Assembly: GCA_947374535.1 (NCBI GenBank)
Contig: CANCCJ010000005.1
Coordinates: forward strand, 13,739-77,738
Source: Comamonadaceae bacterium
GTDB lineage: Bacteria; Pseudomonadota; Gammaproteobacteria; Burkholderiales; Burkholderiaceae
Direction of reading: 5' to 3'
Length of the DNA: 64,000 nucleotides
Every line of letters begins with the position of its first letter. The first letter of the stretch is position 1. The notes below the pieces were generated by a model. That model was not told the DNA's origin, did no database searches, and worked only from the letters and a program-made list of their open reading frames with translations. This document shows, one piece after another, positions 35,508 to 45,453 of the stretch. A program made the translations under genes and the position numbers.

Positions 35508-36608
35508 ATGAGCGGCAATACCTTCGGAACCCTTTTCACTGTCACCAACTTTGGTGAATCCCACGGCCCAGCCATTGGCTGCGTGATTGACGGCTGCCCT
35601 CCGGGCATGCCGCTTTGCGAGGCCGACATTCAAATCGAACTTGACCGTCGTCGCCCTGGCACCAGTCGCCATGTGACGCAGCGCAATGAACCTGACCAAG
35701 TGCAAATCTTGTCTGGCGTGTACGAGGGCAAAACCACCGGCACGCCCATCGCGCTGTTGATTCAAAACACGGACCAGCGCAGCAAAGACTACGGCAACAT
35801 CTTGCAAACTTTCCGCCCAGGGCACGCGGACTACACCTATTTTCAAAAATTCGGCATTCGTGACCCACGCGGTGGCGGCCGTTCTTCGGCACGTTTGACC
35901 GCGCCCACCGTGGCTGCGGGTGCTGTGGCCAAGAAATGGCTCAAAGAAAAATTTGGCACGACCTTTCACGGCTGCATGACGCAAATTGGTGAGTTGCCCA
36001 TTCCCTTTGAGAGCTGGGACCACGTGAGCCACAACCCTTTCTACGCCCCCTGTGCTGACGTGCAAGCGTTTGAAAATTACATGGACAGCCTGCGCAAAGC
36101 GGGCGACTCATGCGGAGCACGCATTCGTGTGGTGGCCAGCGGCATGCCTGTTGGTTTGGGCCAACCCATCTACGACCGTTTAGATGCCAATATTGCTTAC
36201 GCGATGATGGGCCTCAACGCTGTGAAGGGCGTGGAGATAGGCGCGGGCTTTGCCAGCGTGGCGCAGCGCGGCACCGTGCATGGCGATTCACTCACCCCCC
36301 AAGGTTTCGCGACCAACAACTCAGGCGGTGTGTTGGGCGGCATCAGCACTGGCCAAGATTTGGACGTGAGCATTGCCATCAAGCCCACGAGTTCGATTTT
36401 GAGCCCACGCGATTCGATTGACCAAAACAGCCAGCCGACTGCGGTGGTGACCAAGGGCCGTCACGACCCCTGCGTCGGCATTCGCGCCACACCGATTGCT
36501 GAGGCCTTATTGGCTTTGGTGGTGATGGACCATGCTTTGTTGCACCGCGCCCAGTGCGGCGATGTGCAGGTGGCGATGCCCGCCATCCCTGGTCACGTGG
36601 GTGCCTGA
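35508..36608 (+). CDS. aroC: chorismate synthase
   Basis: A 366-residue chorismate synthase converting EPSP to chorismate, the end of the shikimate pathway, with reduced FMN. It begins [36 protein letters not shown]. Conserved sites are [49 protein letters not shown] and [16 protein letters not shown] near the C-terminus. Length is standard. Confidence 0.98.
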   Translation: MSGNTFGTLFTVTNFGESHGPAIGCVIDGCPPGMPLCEADIQIELDRRRPGTSRHVTQRNEPDQVQILSGVYEGKTTGTPIALLIQNTDQRSKDYGNILQTFRPGHADYTYFQKFGIRDPRGGGRSSARLTAPTVAAGAVAKKWLKEKFGTTFHGCMTQIGELPIPFESWDHVSHNPFYAPCADVQAFENYMDSLRKAGDSCGARIRVVASGMPVGLGQPIYDRLDANIAYAMMGLNAVKGVEIGAGFASVAQRGTVHGDSLTPQGFATNNSGGVLGGISTGQDLDVSIAIKPTSSILSPRDSIDQNSQPTAVVTKGRHDPCVGIRATPIAEALLALVVMDHALLHRAQCGDVQVAMPAIPGHVGA

Positions 36609-36631
36609 GTTGGTTTTGGTTTGAGCTTGCT

Positions 36632-37834
36632 TTGAAGCACCCCATCTCAGAAGCGCGTTCGAGTAACGCGCTTTCTCGTTTTCAGCTCTTTCCCTTTGCG
36701 GCGTTGTCTGCGAGTTACTTCGCGCACATTGGTTTTTTCAATCCGTACTTGCCGTTGTGGCTCAAAGATCTGGGCTTCTCCATCACCGTCATTGGCTTGC
36801 TCACAGCAGTGCAAGCGGCCACGCGGGTGCTCGCGCCTTACGGCTGGGGTTGGTTGAGCGATCACACGGGCGAACGCGTCAAGCTGCTGCGCTTTTGTGC
36901 GGGCGCTGCGTTGATTTGTTCGACGGGTCTTTTGATCCAGGGCAGCGTGGTTTGGATCGCGGTGGTGCTGCTGCTGATGTTCATCCACACCAGCGCCATG
37001 ATGCCCATGAGCGAAGCGGCTTTGGCGCATTTGGTCAGCACCGAGCAGGGGTTTGATTCGCGTCGTTATGGCCGTGTGCGACTGTGGGGCTCTCTGGGAT
37101 TTTTGGTCACCGTGTTTGTGGCGGGTGCTTGGTTTGAGCACCAAGGCATGCAGAGTTTTCCGGCGTGGTCGCTGGGCTCGTTGGTGGTGCTCAACCTGAG
37201 CGTGTGGTGGCTACCCAACCGCAAAGAAGCCACACACCATGACGTAACGAGGCCTTCTGTGATGCCCGTGCTTCGCCAGCGCAAGGTGCAATGGTTTTTT
37301 GCCACGGTGTTTTTTCATGTGCTCTCGCACATCGGCATCTATGTGTTTTTCTCGCTTTACTTGGATGAGTTGGGCTACAGCAAAACCATGATTGGTGTGT
37401 TGTGGGCCGTGTCGGTAGCGGCTGAGATTGTGTGGTTCTTCACGCAAAGCCGTTGGCTGCCTGCATTGAGTTTGTCAGCTTGGATGTTCATTTGCTCTGT
37501 GGCTATGGTGTTGCGTATGGTGCTCACCACTTGGGCGACTGATTGGCTCTGGGCTTTGTTGTTTGCACAGCTTTTGCACGCGCTCACTTTTGCCACGCAA
37601 CACACGGCCTGCATTGCTTTGTTGTCCCACCACTTTCCTGGCCGCTTGCGGGGCAGGGGGCAGGCGCTGTATGCCTCCATCGGTTATGGCGTGCCGGGGG
37701 TGTTGGGGGCTTTGGGTGGCGGCGCGTTGAGCGATGCGTTTGGCCTGTCGTCTGTTTATGCCTGCTCCATCGTTACTGCTGCGATGGCTTGTCTTTGCGC
37801 TTGGCAATGCACGCGGCATCACGCAAAGGCTTGA
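36632..37834 (+). CDS. MFS transporter (HcaT-like/MFS_1_like)
   Basis: A protein of about 400 residues with 12 hydrophobic segments. RFQLFPFAALSASYFAHIGFFNPYLPLWLKDLGFS followed by GWGWLSDHTGERVKLLRF (loop 2-3 MFS motif) resembles the 3-phenylpropionate permease-like MFS group. There is no ATG near the expected start. I used the TTG at 36632; a GTG at 36554 would start inside aroC and add 26 residues. The C-terminal half includes GRLRGRGQALYASIGYGVPGVLGALGGG. Substrate unknown. Confidence 0.82.
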   Translation: MKHPISEARSSNALSRFQLFPFAALSASYFAHIGFFNPYLPLWLKDLGFSITVIGLLTAVQAATRVLAPYGWGWLSDHTGERVKLLRFCAGAALICSTGLLIQGSVVWIAVVLLLMFIHTSAMMPMSEAALAHLVSTEQGFDSRRYGRVRLWGSLGFLVTVFVAGAWFEHQGMQSFPAWSLGSLVVLNLSVWWLPNRKEATHHDVTRPSVMPVLRQRKVQWFFATVFFHVLSHIGIYVFFSLYLDELGYSKTMIGVLWAVSVAAEIVWFFTQSRWLPALSLSAWMFICSVAMVLRMVLTTWATDWLWALLFAQLLHALTFATQHTACIALLSHHFPGRLRGRGQALYASIGYGVPGVLGALGGGALSDAFGLSSVYACSIVTAAMACLCAWQCTRHHAKA

Positions 37835-37846
37835 CGTCAACGGGGT

Positions 37847-38890
37847 TCAGTTCGTCAGACGCAAGAACATCAGTTTGGATTGCTGCGAGACCCAATGGTG
37901 GATGGGTATTTCGGCCTTTTCATGCAGAAACAAGCCAAGACCCACGCTGCACAACCAAGCAAACACGGTCAGTGCCAAGGCCGTGTTGGGGTCGTAAAAA
38001 CGGCTGGTGTTCCACATAGCACTGAACAACACAATCACGCCAAAGTGCGTCAGAAACAGCACATAAGCGCTGTTGGACAAACGGTGAATCACACGTTTCA
38101 TGGGCGTCCAGTGCACCATGCTTTTGGGTTTGATGACCAGCCACACGGACGTGAGCAGCGCCAGTGTGAGGCGTGTGCGGTATTCAAACCATAAAGCGCC
38201 TATAGCCAGCAAGGCGGTGATCCAAAACACCCGAGCATCAAACTGAGAGCGTTTGGCCCAAGCGGCCAATACCCCCAAGCCATAAGCCGCAAAGAAATAG
38301 ATGGCCCAGATGTCGAGTTCACGCACACGGTTGAATTGCCACATGGATGCAATACACAACGCGGCAATCCCCATGGATAAGCGCTTGTGGTTGTCGGTGT
38401 GCAAGAAATGGCACAACACGATCAAAACGGCGTAGAGCTGGAAATCAATCGCCACATACCAAGCACCACTGGACAAGGCTTCAAAGCCCAGCAGGTCATG
38501 GGCCATCAGCGCGTGGGCTAAGAATTGCCAAACCGTGGGCTCATTCGGTAACCAATCCGCGTGGATGGTGTGTCGCGACACGCTGACGGCCAAGCTGATG
38601 AGTGACAGTGCCAGTAGATAAATGGGTGCCAAACGCACATAGCGTTTGAAAATGCTGATAGCCGGGTGTTTGATAGGCTTGTTCATCACCGATTGCGCCG
38701 CCAAATAACCCCCCACGACCAAGAACACTTGCACAGGCATGCGCGCGTTGAGATACAGCCAGTTCACCAGCTCAGGCCAAGCCAGTGTCATGGTGTCGGC
38801 CATCGGGCCATAGGCTGAGAAGTGATGCCACACAATGAACTGCGCGGCCACGACTTTCATCACGTCGACGGTGAAGGAGCGTTCTAACAA
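37847..38890 (-). CDS. acyltransferase 3 family membrane protein
   Basis: A 347-residue protein with about ten membrane helices. VVAAQFIVWHHFSAYGPM carries the conserved His of the OafA/acyltransferase-3 family, and KRYVRLAPIYLLALSLISL carries the R.xR.P motif; FLTHFGVIVLFSAMW lies near the C-terminus. Such enzymes O-acylate surface glycans or lipids. It follows tolA by 22 nt, where tolB and pal would be expected. Its substrate is unknown. Confidence 0.85.
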   Translation of the reverse strand: MLERSFTVDVMKVVAAQFIVWHHFSAYGPMADTMTLAWPELVNWLYLNARMPVQVFLVVGGYLAAQSVMNKPIKHPAISIFKRYVRLAPIYLLALSLISLAVSVSRHTIHADWLPNEPTVWQFLAHALMAHDLLGFEALSSGAWYVAIDFQLYAVLIVLCHFLHTDNHKRLSMGIAALCIASMWQFNRVRELDIWAIYFFAAYGLGVLAAWAKRSQFDARVFWITALLAIGALWFEYRTRLTLALLTSVWLVIKPKSMVHWTPMKRVIHRLSNSAYVLFLTHFGVIVLFSAMWNTSRFYDPNTALALTVFAWLCSVGLGLFLHEKAEIPIHHWVSQQSKLMFLRLTN

Positions 38891-38912
38891 ACGAATTTAT
38901 CTCGTGCGAGGC

Positions 38913-39881
38913 TTAGTCGTTGGGGCGGAAGATGAGCAGCAGCGGGGAGTGCACGCGGCCATCGGTGTCGCGCGGCAAGACTTCTGTCTTGTCGATGGCC
39001 TTAAGCACGGCATTGTCCCAAGCCGCATTGCCGCTGGATTTGGTCAACTTGCTGCTGACGATGGTGCCATCAGGTGCGCAACGCACTTCCACTTCAGCCG
39101 ATGGGTTGCCCGACACAGAGCTAGGGTCAAATGTGATGTTGGGTTTAACACGCGCACGGATGCGCCCGCCATAGCTGTCAGACGGGCCGGAGGACTTCAT
39201 GGCCGTGCCCGTGGCGTTCTCGTTGCCGCTCGCACCCGCGAGGCCTGCGATGCGCTTCATGTTTTCTTTGCGAATAGCTTCGAGCTTTTTGGCTTCTTCA
39301 GCGGAGGCCTTGCTGTCTTTTTGCTCTTGTAGCTTCTTGGCTTCTTTTTCTTTGCGCTCTTTCTCGGCGCGCTCTTTCTCTTTTTCCTTGTCTTTGCGCT
39401 CTTTGTCCTTGCGCTCTTCTTCTTTCTTCGCTTCTAGCTTGCGCTTGTCTTCGTCGAGCTTGGCCTTGGCTTTTTTCTCAGCTTCTTTCTTCAACTCTTC
39501 TTTGCGGCGCTCTTCGGCACGAAAGGTTTCTTGAAGTTTTTTCTCTTCTTCGACTTTGCGTTTTTTGGCCAAAGCGATTTCAGCATCGCGGTTGGGTACA
39601 GCAGGGGCGGGTGGTTTCACGACAGGTTTGACCACGGGTTCTGGCTTGGGTGCGGGTGGTGGGGGCGGTGCATCCACCTCGACCAACTTGGGCGCAGCCG
39701 CCATCGGCACGGCAGACCACAACTCGGCCTCAACCGACAAACTGTCGTCTTGTTTCCATTGAATACCAGCGGTGAGCGCCACGATGAGCAAGGCATGCAC
39801 CACCAAAGATGCGCTGACAGACCGCGCCGTCCCTTTGGGTGGTGGCGGTGCAAACTCAAGATGTTTGGCTTGTGCGCTCAT
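38913..39881 (-). CDS. tolA: cell envelope integrity protein TolA
   Basis: A 322-residue protein with the three-part TolA plan. An N-terminal membrane anchor ARSVSASLVVHALLIVALTAG (19-39) is followed by a Pro-rich stretch APPPPPAPKPEP. A Lys/Glu/Ala-rich helical region runs from about 105 to 205 with many KE/EK repeats. The C-terminal domain (240-322) has VSGNPSAEVEVRCAPDGTIVSSKLTKSSGNAAWDNAVLKAIDKTEVLPRDTDG, like TolA/TonB C-termini. TolA links TolQ/TolR in the inner membrane to Pal at the outer membrane. It lies 11 nt after tolR. Confidence 0.93.
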   Translation of the reverse strand: MSAQAKHLEFAPPPPKGTARSVSASLVVHALLIVALTAGIQWKQDDSLSVEAELWSAVPMAAAPKLVEVDAPPPPPAPKPEPVVKPVVKPPAPAVPNRDAEIALAKKRKVEEEKKLQETFRAEERRKEELKKEAEKKAKAKLDEDKRKLEAKKEEERKDKERKDKEKEKERAEKERKEKEAKKLQEQKDSKASAEEAKKLEAIRKENMKRIAGLAGASGNENATGTAMKSSGPSDSYGGRIRARVKPNITFDPSSVSGNPSAEVEVRCAPDGTIVSSKLTKSSGNAAWDNAVLKAIDKTEVLPRDTDGRVHSPLLLIFRPND

Positions 39882-39892
39882 GGCTCAAAAAA

Positions 39893-40324
39893 TCAATCGA
39901 CCAACTGGACCGCCAGGCCCACGCGTTGCACACCTGCGCGTTGCAAGGTGTCCATGGCTTTGACCACGGTTTCGTATTTGATGGTGCGGTCGGCTGTGAT
40001 CACCACGGGGCCTTGCGGGCTTTCGCCTTGCAGCTCTTGCACATCGCGGGCCAAGCCTTTGAGGGTGGAGCTCACGGTTTTGTTGACGGTGCCCGTGCTT
40101 TTGACGGTGATGCGTTCTTCTTTGCTGATCTCGACATGAATCACTTGGTCAGGCACGGTGGCGGCTTTGCCCACGCTGGGTAAATCAATCACGCTGGGTG
40201 AAATGAGCGGTGCGGTCACCATGAAGATGATGAGCAAAACCAACATCACGTCAATGAACGGCACCATGTTGATGTCGTTCATGGCGCGACGGCCGCGTCC
40301 TGAGCGAGGAGAGATAGAAGCCAT
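39893..40324 (-). CDS. tolR: biopolymer transport protein TolR (ExbD family)
   Basis: A 143-residue ExbD/TolR protein. A short cytoplasmic start (SPRSGRGRRAMNDINMVPFID) precedes the single membrane helix VMLVLLIIFMVTAPLI, whose Asp in FIDVMLVLL is the proton-coupling residue. A periplasmic domain follows with VITADRTIKYETVVKAMDTLQRAGVQRVGLAV. Complexed with TolQ, it converts proton motive force into motion of TolA. It lies 15 nt after tolQ. Confidence 0.96.
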   Translation of the reverse strand: MASISPRSGRGRRAMNDINMVPFIDVMLVLLIIFMVTAPLISPSVIDLPSVGKAATVPDQVIHVEISKEERITVKSTGTVNKTVSSTLKGLARDVQELQGESPQGPVVITADRTIKYETVVKAMDTLQRAGVQRVGLAVQLVD

Positions 40325-40339
40325 GCTGCGACTTTCGGC

Positions 40340-41029
40340 TTAGTGAGCTGTAGGGCTGGCGCTGACGTTGCGCTGCAAGATGTTGCTGAATTCTTCGATG
40401 AAGGTTTCTAGCTTGATAGACACACGGTCAATGTCGCGTGAGAAACGGTTGTAGGCCAACACAGCGGGAATCGCAGCGAACAAACCGATGGCCGTGGCCA
40501 CCAGCGCTTCAGCAATACCGGGCGCCACTTTGGCGAGTGTGACTTGTTGCATGCCAGCCAAACCTGTGAAGGCGTGCATGATGCCCCACACCGTGCCAAA
40601 CAAGCCGACATAAGGCGACACAGAGCCGACGGACGCGAGCATCGACAGGTTGGATTCAATCGCATCCATCTCGCGTTGGTAGCTCGCACGCATGGCGCGG
40701 CGTGCGCCATCCATCAGCGCACTGCTGTCGTTGATGCGGCGTTCACGCAGTTTTTGGTACTCGCGCATGCCACTGGCAAAAATGCGTTCCATCGGGCCAG
40801 AGCTTTTGGCGTTTTGGGCGGCAGCGGCGAACAATTCGTTCAAGCTGGTGCCCGACCAAAAGTCGCGCTCAAAGTTGTCGTTGAGCTCTTTGATGCGTTT
40901 GATCGAACCAATTTTGCGAAAGATCGCGGCCCAGCTGGTGATGGAAACCCCCATCAGCATCAGCACCACAACTTGCACGACCCAACTGGCGTTGAGTAAC
41001 AAATGGATGATGGAAAAGTCTTGTGTCAT
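40340..41029 (-). CDS. tolQ: Tol-Pal system proton channel subunit TolQ
   Basis: A 229-residue MotA/TolQ/ExbB protein. It begins MTQDFSIIHLLLNASWVVQ with helix 1, and the conserved core SMLASVGSVSPYVGLFGTVWGIMHAFTGL and EALVATAIGLFAAIPAVLAYNRF forms helices 2 and 3 with the Thr residues lining the channel. The ATG at 41029 overlaps the ybgC stop (ATGA); an upstream in-frame extension to 41137 is ignored. Part of the ybgC-tolQ-tolR-tolA operon. Confidence 0.96.
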   Translation of the reverse strand: MTQDFSIIHLLLNASWVVQVVVLMLMGVSITSWAAIFRKIGSIKRIKELNDNFERDFWSGTSLNELFAAAAQNAKSSGPMERIFASGMREYQKLRERRINDSSALMDGARRAMRASYQREMDAIESNLSMLASVGSVSPYVGLFGTVWGIMHAFTGLAGMQQVTLAKVAPGIAEALVATAIGLFAAIPAVLAYNRFSRDIDRVSIKLETFIEEFSNILQRNVSASPTAH

Positions 41030-41424
41030 GTCAGGCGTTCCAATACAGAAGGGGGGATTCTCGCAGGCTTCATGGCGGTGGCATCGACCCAACCGATACG
41101 AATCGTGCCTTCGCAAAGTAAAGTTTCGCCAAGCCATGCTTGTTGGGCAATGACGAGGCTGGCGCGGCCACCTTCGGCCAAGGTAGCGGTGACGCGCAAA
41201 TGGTCGTCGAGCTTGGCTGGGCGATGGTATTTGACGGTGGTTTCACTCACCACAAACATGCCGCCGGTTTCTTCGCGTAGAACATGTTGGCCCACGCCTA
41301 AGCTGCGCAGCCACTCGGTGCGTGCGCGCTCGAAAAACTTGAGGTAGTTGGCATAGAACACGATGCCACCGGCATCTGTGTCTTCCCAATAAACCCGAAT
41401 GGGGTGTTCGAAAACGGTGCGCAT
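41026..41424 (-). CDS. ybgC: Tol-Pal system-associated acyl-CoA thioesterase YbgC
   Basis: A 132-residue hot-dog thioesterase. RVYWEDTDAGGIVFYANYLKFFERARTEWLRSLG is the YbgC signature with catalytic Asp (DTD) and Tyr. It hydrolyses short acyl-CoA or acyl-ACP and typically precedes tolQ, as here. It overlaps tolQ by 4 nt and lies 3 nt after the aminotransferase gene, so the two may be one transcript. Confidence 0.94.
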   Translation of the reverse strand: MRTVFEHPIRVYWEDTDAGGIVFYANYLKFFERARTEWLRSLGVGQHVLREETGGMFVVSETTVKYHRPAKLDDHLRVTATLAEGGRASLVIAQQAWLGETLLCEGTIRIGWVDATAMKPARIPPSVLERLT

Positions 41425-41427
41425 GAA

Positions 41428-42615
41428 TTAGCCCAACAAGGTTTGTAAACGGGCGACCGCTGCTTGCAACTCGGGCAAAGAGCGAGCGGTGGAGAAGCGC
41501 ACAAAGCGCGAGGTGTCGGCATGGCCAAAGTCGCGACCGGGGGTGATGGCGAGGTTGGCTTGGTTCATCACTTCAAACGCAAAGTCCCAGCTGCCGTTAA
41601 CGCCCAGTTTGTCGGCGGCTGCGGTGCAATCGGCCCACGCGTAAAAAGCGCCATCGGGCATGACGGGCACGTTCAGACCCAGTGCATTGAGCGCGGGCAC
41701 AAAGTAGTCGCGGCGGGCTTTGAACTCGGCGCGGCGGCGTTCGTACTCGGTAATGCTCTGGTCTTCAAAGCAAGCGAGTGCGGCGTGTTGCGCCACGGTG
41801 CTGGCGCAGATGAACAGGTTTTGCGCCAAGCGCTCCATCACGGGCACGAGGGTGTCGGGTACGACCAGCCAGCCCAAACGCCAACCGGTCATGTTGAAGT
41901 ATTTGCTGAAGCTGTTGATGCTGATGATTTGGTCGTCGATGCTCAGTGCGGATTGACCAAATTGCGCGTCGTAGCTCAGGCCTAAATAAATCTCGTCAAT
42001 CAGCGTGGTGCCGCCGCGATGTGACACCTCGTTGTGAATGGCACGCAGCGCATCGGGGTGGATAGAGGTGCCAGTGGGGTTAGACGGAGAAGCCAGCAGC
42101 ACGCCACGCGTGTGTGCGGTCCAGTTCGCACGAACTTGTTCGGCGCTGAGCTGAAAACGTTCAGCCGCTGCCGTGGGCACCAACACGGCGCGACCTTCTG
42201 CGGCACTCACAAAGTGGCGGTTGCAGGGGTAGCTGGGATCGGGCATGAGCACTTCGTCACCGGCTTCAACCAAAGCCAAGCAGGCCAGTTGTAACGCAGC
42301 CGAGGCACCGGCCGTGATGACAATGCGTCGCGCAGGCACGCTCACACCAAAGCGTGTGCTGTACCAAGCGCTGATACGTTCGCGCAATTCGGGCAAGCCT
42401 AAGGCGGGGGTGTATTGCGTGGTGCCATCGTGTACAGCGCGTGCGGCGGCTTCTTGTACCAAAGGCGGTGCGGTGAAATCGGGCTCGCCGATGTTCAGAA
42501 AAATCATGGGCGCATCGGTGTGCGCCACCAAGGCCGCTCGCTCGGCGGCTGCCTTAGCCACCTCCATCACATAGAAAGGCTCAATGCGTTGTGCGCGCTG
42601 GGCGATCTTCATCAT
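41428..42615 (-). CDS. pyridoxal phosphate-dependent aminotransferase (class I/II)
   Basis: A 395-residue fold-type I aminotransferase. It shows FLNIGEPDFTAPPLV, TQYTPALGLPELRERISAWY, SPSNPTGT, LIDEIYLGLSY and ISINSFSKYFNMTGWRLGWLV, in which the Lys of SFSKYF is the PLP residue. The best match is the broad aspartate/tyrosine/alanine aminotransferase group; the amino donor is not decided. The ATG at 42615 shares one base with the nusB stop (TGATG), so translation is coupled. Confidence 0.9.
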   Translation of the reverse strand: MMKIAQRAQRIEPFYVMEVAKAAAERAALVAHTDAPMIFLNIGEPDFTAPPLVQEAAARAVHDGTTQYTPALGLPELRERISAWYSTRFGVSVPARRIVITAGASAALQLACLALVEAGDEVLMPDPSYPCNRHFVSAAEGRAVLVPTAAAERFQLSAEQVRANWTAHTRGVLLASPSNPTGTSIHPDALRAIHNEVSHRGGTTLIDEIYLGLSYDAQFGQSALSIDDQIISINSFSKYFNMTGWRLGWLVVPDTLVPVMERLAQNLFICASTVAQHAALACFEDQSITEYERRRAEFKARRDYFVPALNALGLNVPVMPDGAFYAWADCTAAADKLGVNGSWDFAFEVMNQANLAITPGRDFGHADTSRFVRFSTARSLPELQAAVARLQTLLG

Positions 42616-43136
42616 CAATCGCGCAGCTTGCCTTTGGCGCGGTCAGACGCGACTTCGAGTGCGCGCAGTTTGGGCGCCAAACCGTTGAGCACGCCGTTCA
42701 CATACTTATGACCATCGGTGCCGCCGAATGATTTGGCGAGTTCGATGTATTCGTTCAGCACCACGCGCCATGGCACGTCGATGCAGTGTTGAAATTCATA
42801 CGCACCCATCCACATCACGGCGTGTTCGATGGGAGAAATTTCGTCGAGCTTGCGGTCGAGCAAGGGCTCTATGAGCGAATCCAAAATTTCGCGTTGTTCA
42901 ATGCAGCCGTACAACAGTGCGTCGTAATGCACCGAATCTGATTTGTGGAAACCGCTCAAGTCGCGGGTGAACACATCAATGTCTGCCGCTTCGTTGTTGC
43001 CTACCAAAAATTGGTAGAGCCCTTGCAAAGCAAATTCACGCGAACGGCTGCGGCCAGACTTGGCTGCGCTTTTGGTCGTGCCGTTGTTGGTGGTTTGGCG
43101 TGTAGTTTTGTCGTTGGGTGTGTGGTGTTCGCTCAT
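42615..43136 (-). CDS. nusB: transcription antitermination factor NusB
   Basis: A 173-residue NusB protein. After a Lys/Thr-rich N-terminal extension of about 30 residues, [20 protein letters not shown] is the start of the conserved all-helical domain. [42 protein letters not shown] is the C-terminal signature. NusB binds boxA with NusE/S10 in rRNA antitermination. It overlaps ribH by 4 nt, the standard ribH-nusB arrangement. Confidence 0.96.
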   Translation of the reverse strand: MSEHHTPNDKTTRQTTNNGTTKSAAKSGRSRSREFALQGLYQFLVGNNEAADIDVFTRDLSGFHKSDSVHYDALLYGCIEQREILDSLIEPLLDRKLDEISPIEHAVMWMGAYEFQHCIDVPWRVVLNEYIELAKSFGGTDGHKYVNGVLNGLAPKLRALEVASDRAKGKLRD

Positions 43137-43606
43137 GCCAAGCTCTCCAACAACAAAGCCATTTCCACAGCCACGCGTGCTGCATCGCGGCCTTTGTCGG
43201 TTTGACGGGCTTGCGCCTGGGGCAAGTCTTCGGTGGTGATGATGGCGTTGGCGATCGGCACGTGGTAGTCCATGCTCACACGGGTGACGCCAGCGCCGGA
43301 TTCGTTGGCCACCAACTCAAAGTGGTAGGTCTCGCCACGAATGATGCAGCCCAGTGCGATGAGGGCGCTGAACGGCTCTGGGTCTTCAATTTGCGCGAGC
43401 GCGGCGAGGGCCAGAGGCACTTCGAGTGCGCCTGGCACATGCACATGGATGATGCGGTCGTCCGACACACCCATGGCTTTGAGTTCAGCGATGCAGGCTG
43501 TGGCCAGTGCGTTGGTGATGTCGTCGTTGAAGCGTGCTTGGACGATGCCAATTTTCAACGCGCTGCCGTCGAGCGTGGTGGTGGAGCCGAGGTTGGAGAC
43601 AAACAT
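43133..43606 (-). CDS. ribH: 6,7-dimethyl-8-ribityllumazine synthase
   Basis: A 157-residue lumazine synthase, which joins 5-amino-6-ribitylaminouracil and dihydroxybutanone phosphate. It has [40 protein letters not shown] (phosphate and pyrimidine binding), [19 protein letters not shown] with the catalytic His, and [12 protein letters not shown]. It lies 5 nt after ribBX and overlaps nusB. Confidence 0.97.
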   Translation of the reverse strand: MFVSNLGSTTTLDGSALKIGIVQARFNDDITNALATACIAELKAMGVSDDRIIHVHVPGALEVPLALAALAQIEDPEPFSALIALGCIIRGETYHFELVANESGAGVTRVSMDYHVPIANAIITTEDLPQAQARQTDKGRDAARVAVEMALLLESLA

Positions 43607-43611
43607 AGTTC

Positions 43612-44745
43612 TTATTCTTTAGAAAGGTAGCCAGTGATTTCAAGTCCGTAGCCCGCCATGCTGGGCATGCGGCGTGGGTTGCCCATGAGGCGCATTTTTT
43701 GTACGCCACAGTCGCGCAAAATTTGCGCGCCCACGCCGTAGCTTCGCAGGTCCATGCGGCCTCGTTCTGGTCCGTGAGCCGAGCGTGCGGTGCCATCAAA
43801 TTGGGCCAACAGTTGTTCGCCGCTTTCGCCGCAGTTGAGCAACACGACCACGCCTGTACCTTCCGTGTTAATGCGAGCCAAGGCCGCATCCAAGCCCCAC
43901 GAATGCATGACGCGGTTGGGTTCGAGGGCATCGAGGACGGACAAGGGTTCGTGTACGCGAGCCAACACTTCGGCGTCAGCGCTCCAAGTGCCTTTGACGA
44001 GAGCCATGTGCACGTCGCCGCTGGTCATGTCTTTGTAGGCGTTGGCCGTGAACTCGCCGTGTGCGGTGTGCATGAGCCGTGAGCTGACTTTGTGCACCAG
44101 CGATTCGTTGCGGCTGCGGTAGGCAATGAGATCGGCGATGGTGCCGATTTTCAAGCCGTGTTCGGCCGCGAAGATTTGCAAATCAGGCAAGCGGGCCATG
44201 GTTCCGTCGTCTTTCATGATTTCGCAAATCACAGAAGAGGGCGAGCATCCCGCCATCGCGGCCAAGTCGCAACCGGCTTCGGTGTGGCCTGCGCGCATGA
44301 GCACGCCGCCGTCTACCGCTTGCAGTGGGAACACGTGGCCGGGTTGCACCAAGTCGGTGGCTTGGGTGGCTTTGGCCACGGCCACTTCGATGGTGCGTGA
44401 GCGGTCAGCCGCTGAGATGCCGGTGGTCACGCCCACGGCGGCTTCGATGGACACGGTGAACGCGGTGCTGTAGGCGGTGCCGTTGCGTGCAGCCATAGGT
44501 GGCAGTTTTAAAAACTCGCAGCGCTCGCGGGTGAGCGTGAGGCAAATCAAGCCGCGGCCAAAGCGGGCCATGAAGTTGATGGCTTCGGGGGTGACGTGGT
44601 CAGACGCCAGCACCAAGTCGCCTTCGTTCTCGCGGTCTTCTTCGTCCACCAAGATCACGATGCGACCGGCCTTCATGTCGGCCACGATGTCTTCGACGGG
44701 AGAAATGGCGACGGGTGTTTTGCCCGATGCGTTGGCAGTACTCAT
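43612..44745 (-). CDS. ribB: 3,4-dihydroxy-2-butanone 4-phosphate synthase with degenerate GTP cyclohydrolase II-like domain (RibBX)
   Basis: A 377-residue fusion. The N-domain (about 14-212) is RibB, with [61 protein letters not shown] and [12 protein letters not shown], so it should make dihydroxybutanone phosphate. The C-domain aligns with GTP cyclohydrolase II but lacks the zinc Cys triad: the region normally HSECLTGD reads HEPLSVLD, and RCDCG is replaced by SWGLD. It is therefore likely inactive as GCH II, as in the RibBX proteins described in Proteobacteria. A true ribA should lie elsewhere. It overlaps ribE by 4 nt. Confidence 0.9.
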   Translation of the reverse strand: MSTANASGKTPVAISPVEDIVADMKAGRIVILVDEEDRENEGDLVLASDHVTPEAINFMARFGRGLICLTLTRERCEFLKLPPMAARNGTAYSTAFTVSIEAAVGVTTGISAADRSRTIEVAVAKATQATDLVQPGHVFPLQAVDGGVLMRAGHTEAGCDLAAMAGCSPSSVICEIMKDDGTMARLPDLQIFAAEHGLKIGTIADLIAYRSRNESLVHKVSSRLMHTAHGEFTANAYKDMTSGDVHMALVKGTWSADAEVLARVHEPLSVLDALEPNRVMHSWGLDAALARINTEGTGVVVLLNCGESGEQLLAQFDGTARSAHGPERGRMDLRSYGVGAQILRDCGVQKMRLMGNPRRMPSMAGYGLEITGYLSKE

Positions 44746-45422
44746 GCGTTGGCTTTCAATGCGGCAGCGTTGCCCAGCGAGGCGTCGACACGCAACATGC
44801 GTTCAACGTAGCGGGCAACGGTGTCAATTTCGAGGTTCACCGTGCTGCCCGTTTTGAGCGAGCCCAAGGCGGTGTTGTCCACGGTGTGAGGAATGAGGTT
44901 GATGCTGACTTCAGAGCCGCGTAAGCCCATTGGGCCGTCCTCGTTGAAGAAGTCTTGTACTTGGTTGACGGTCAGGCTCACACCGTTGATGGTGATGGAG
45001 CCCTTGTAGGCCAAGTATTTGGCGAGGTCGGTGGGGGCCATGATGCGCAGCTCCCAGCTTTCGCCGATTTGCGCAAAGTGGCTCACATGACCAATGCCGT
45101 CCACATGGCCCGACACGATGTGGCCGCCCAAGCGGTCATGGGCGCGCAAGGCTTTTTCAAGGTTGACGCGGCCAAGCCCAGTCAAACCACTGGTGCGAGC
45201 CAATGATTCAGCCGAGATGTCGATGGTGAAGGTGTGTGTGTCGAGGTCGAAGCTGGTGACTGTCATGCAAGCGCCGTTGAGCGCGATGCTGTCTCCCAGT
45301 GCGACGTCGTCGAGATACGCGGCAGGGGCCTCAATGGTGAGACGCTTGCCGTGGCTTAAAGAGCTACCCAGGTCGTGAACAGCGGTGATGCGCCCCACGC
45401 CGGTGATGATTCCGGTGAACAT
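44742..45422 (-). CDS. ribE: riboflavin synthase, alpha chain
   Basis: A 226-residue protein of two tandem lumazine-binding domains (1-100 and 101-200). The first begins [17 protein letters not shown] and has [14 protein letters not shown]; the second has [17 protein letters not shown] and [13 protein letters not shown]. It disproportionates two lumazines to riboflavin. It lies 31 nt after ribD. Somewhat longer at the C-terminus than E. coli RibC (213). Confidence 0.96.
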   Translation of the reverse strand: MFTGIITGVGRITAVHDLGSSLSHGKRLTIEAPAAYLDDVALGDSIALNGACMTVTSFDLDTHTFTIDISAESLARTSGLTGLGRVNLEKALRAHDRLGGHIVSGHVDGIGHVSHFAQIGESWELRIMAPTDLAKYLAYKGSITINGVSLTVNQVQDFFNEDGPMGLRGSEVSINLIPHTVDNTALGSLKTGSTVNLEIDTVARYVERMLRVDASLGNAAALKANA

Positions 45423-45453
45423 AGAATGATATTTTCGCAGGTTTACGCGCTGC

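Noticed and set aside
43612..44745. Calling the gene bifunctional RibBA
   Set aside because: The zinc Cys of GTP cyclohydrolase II are absent, so only RibB activity is supported.
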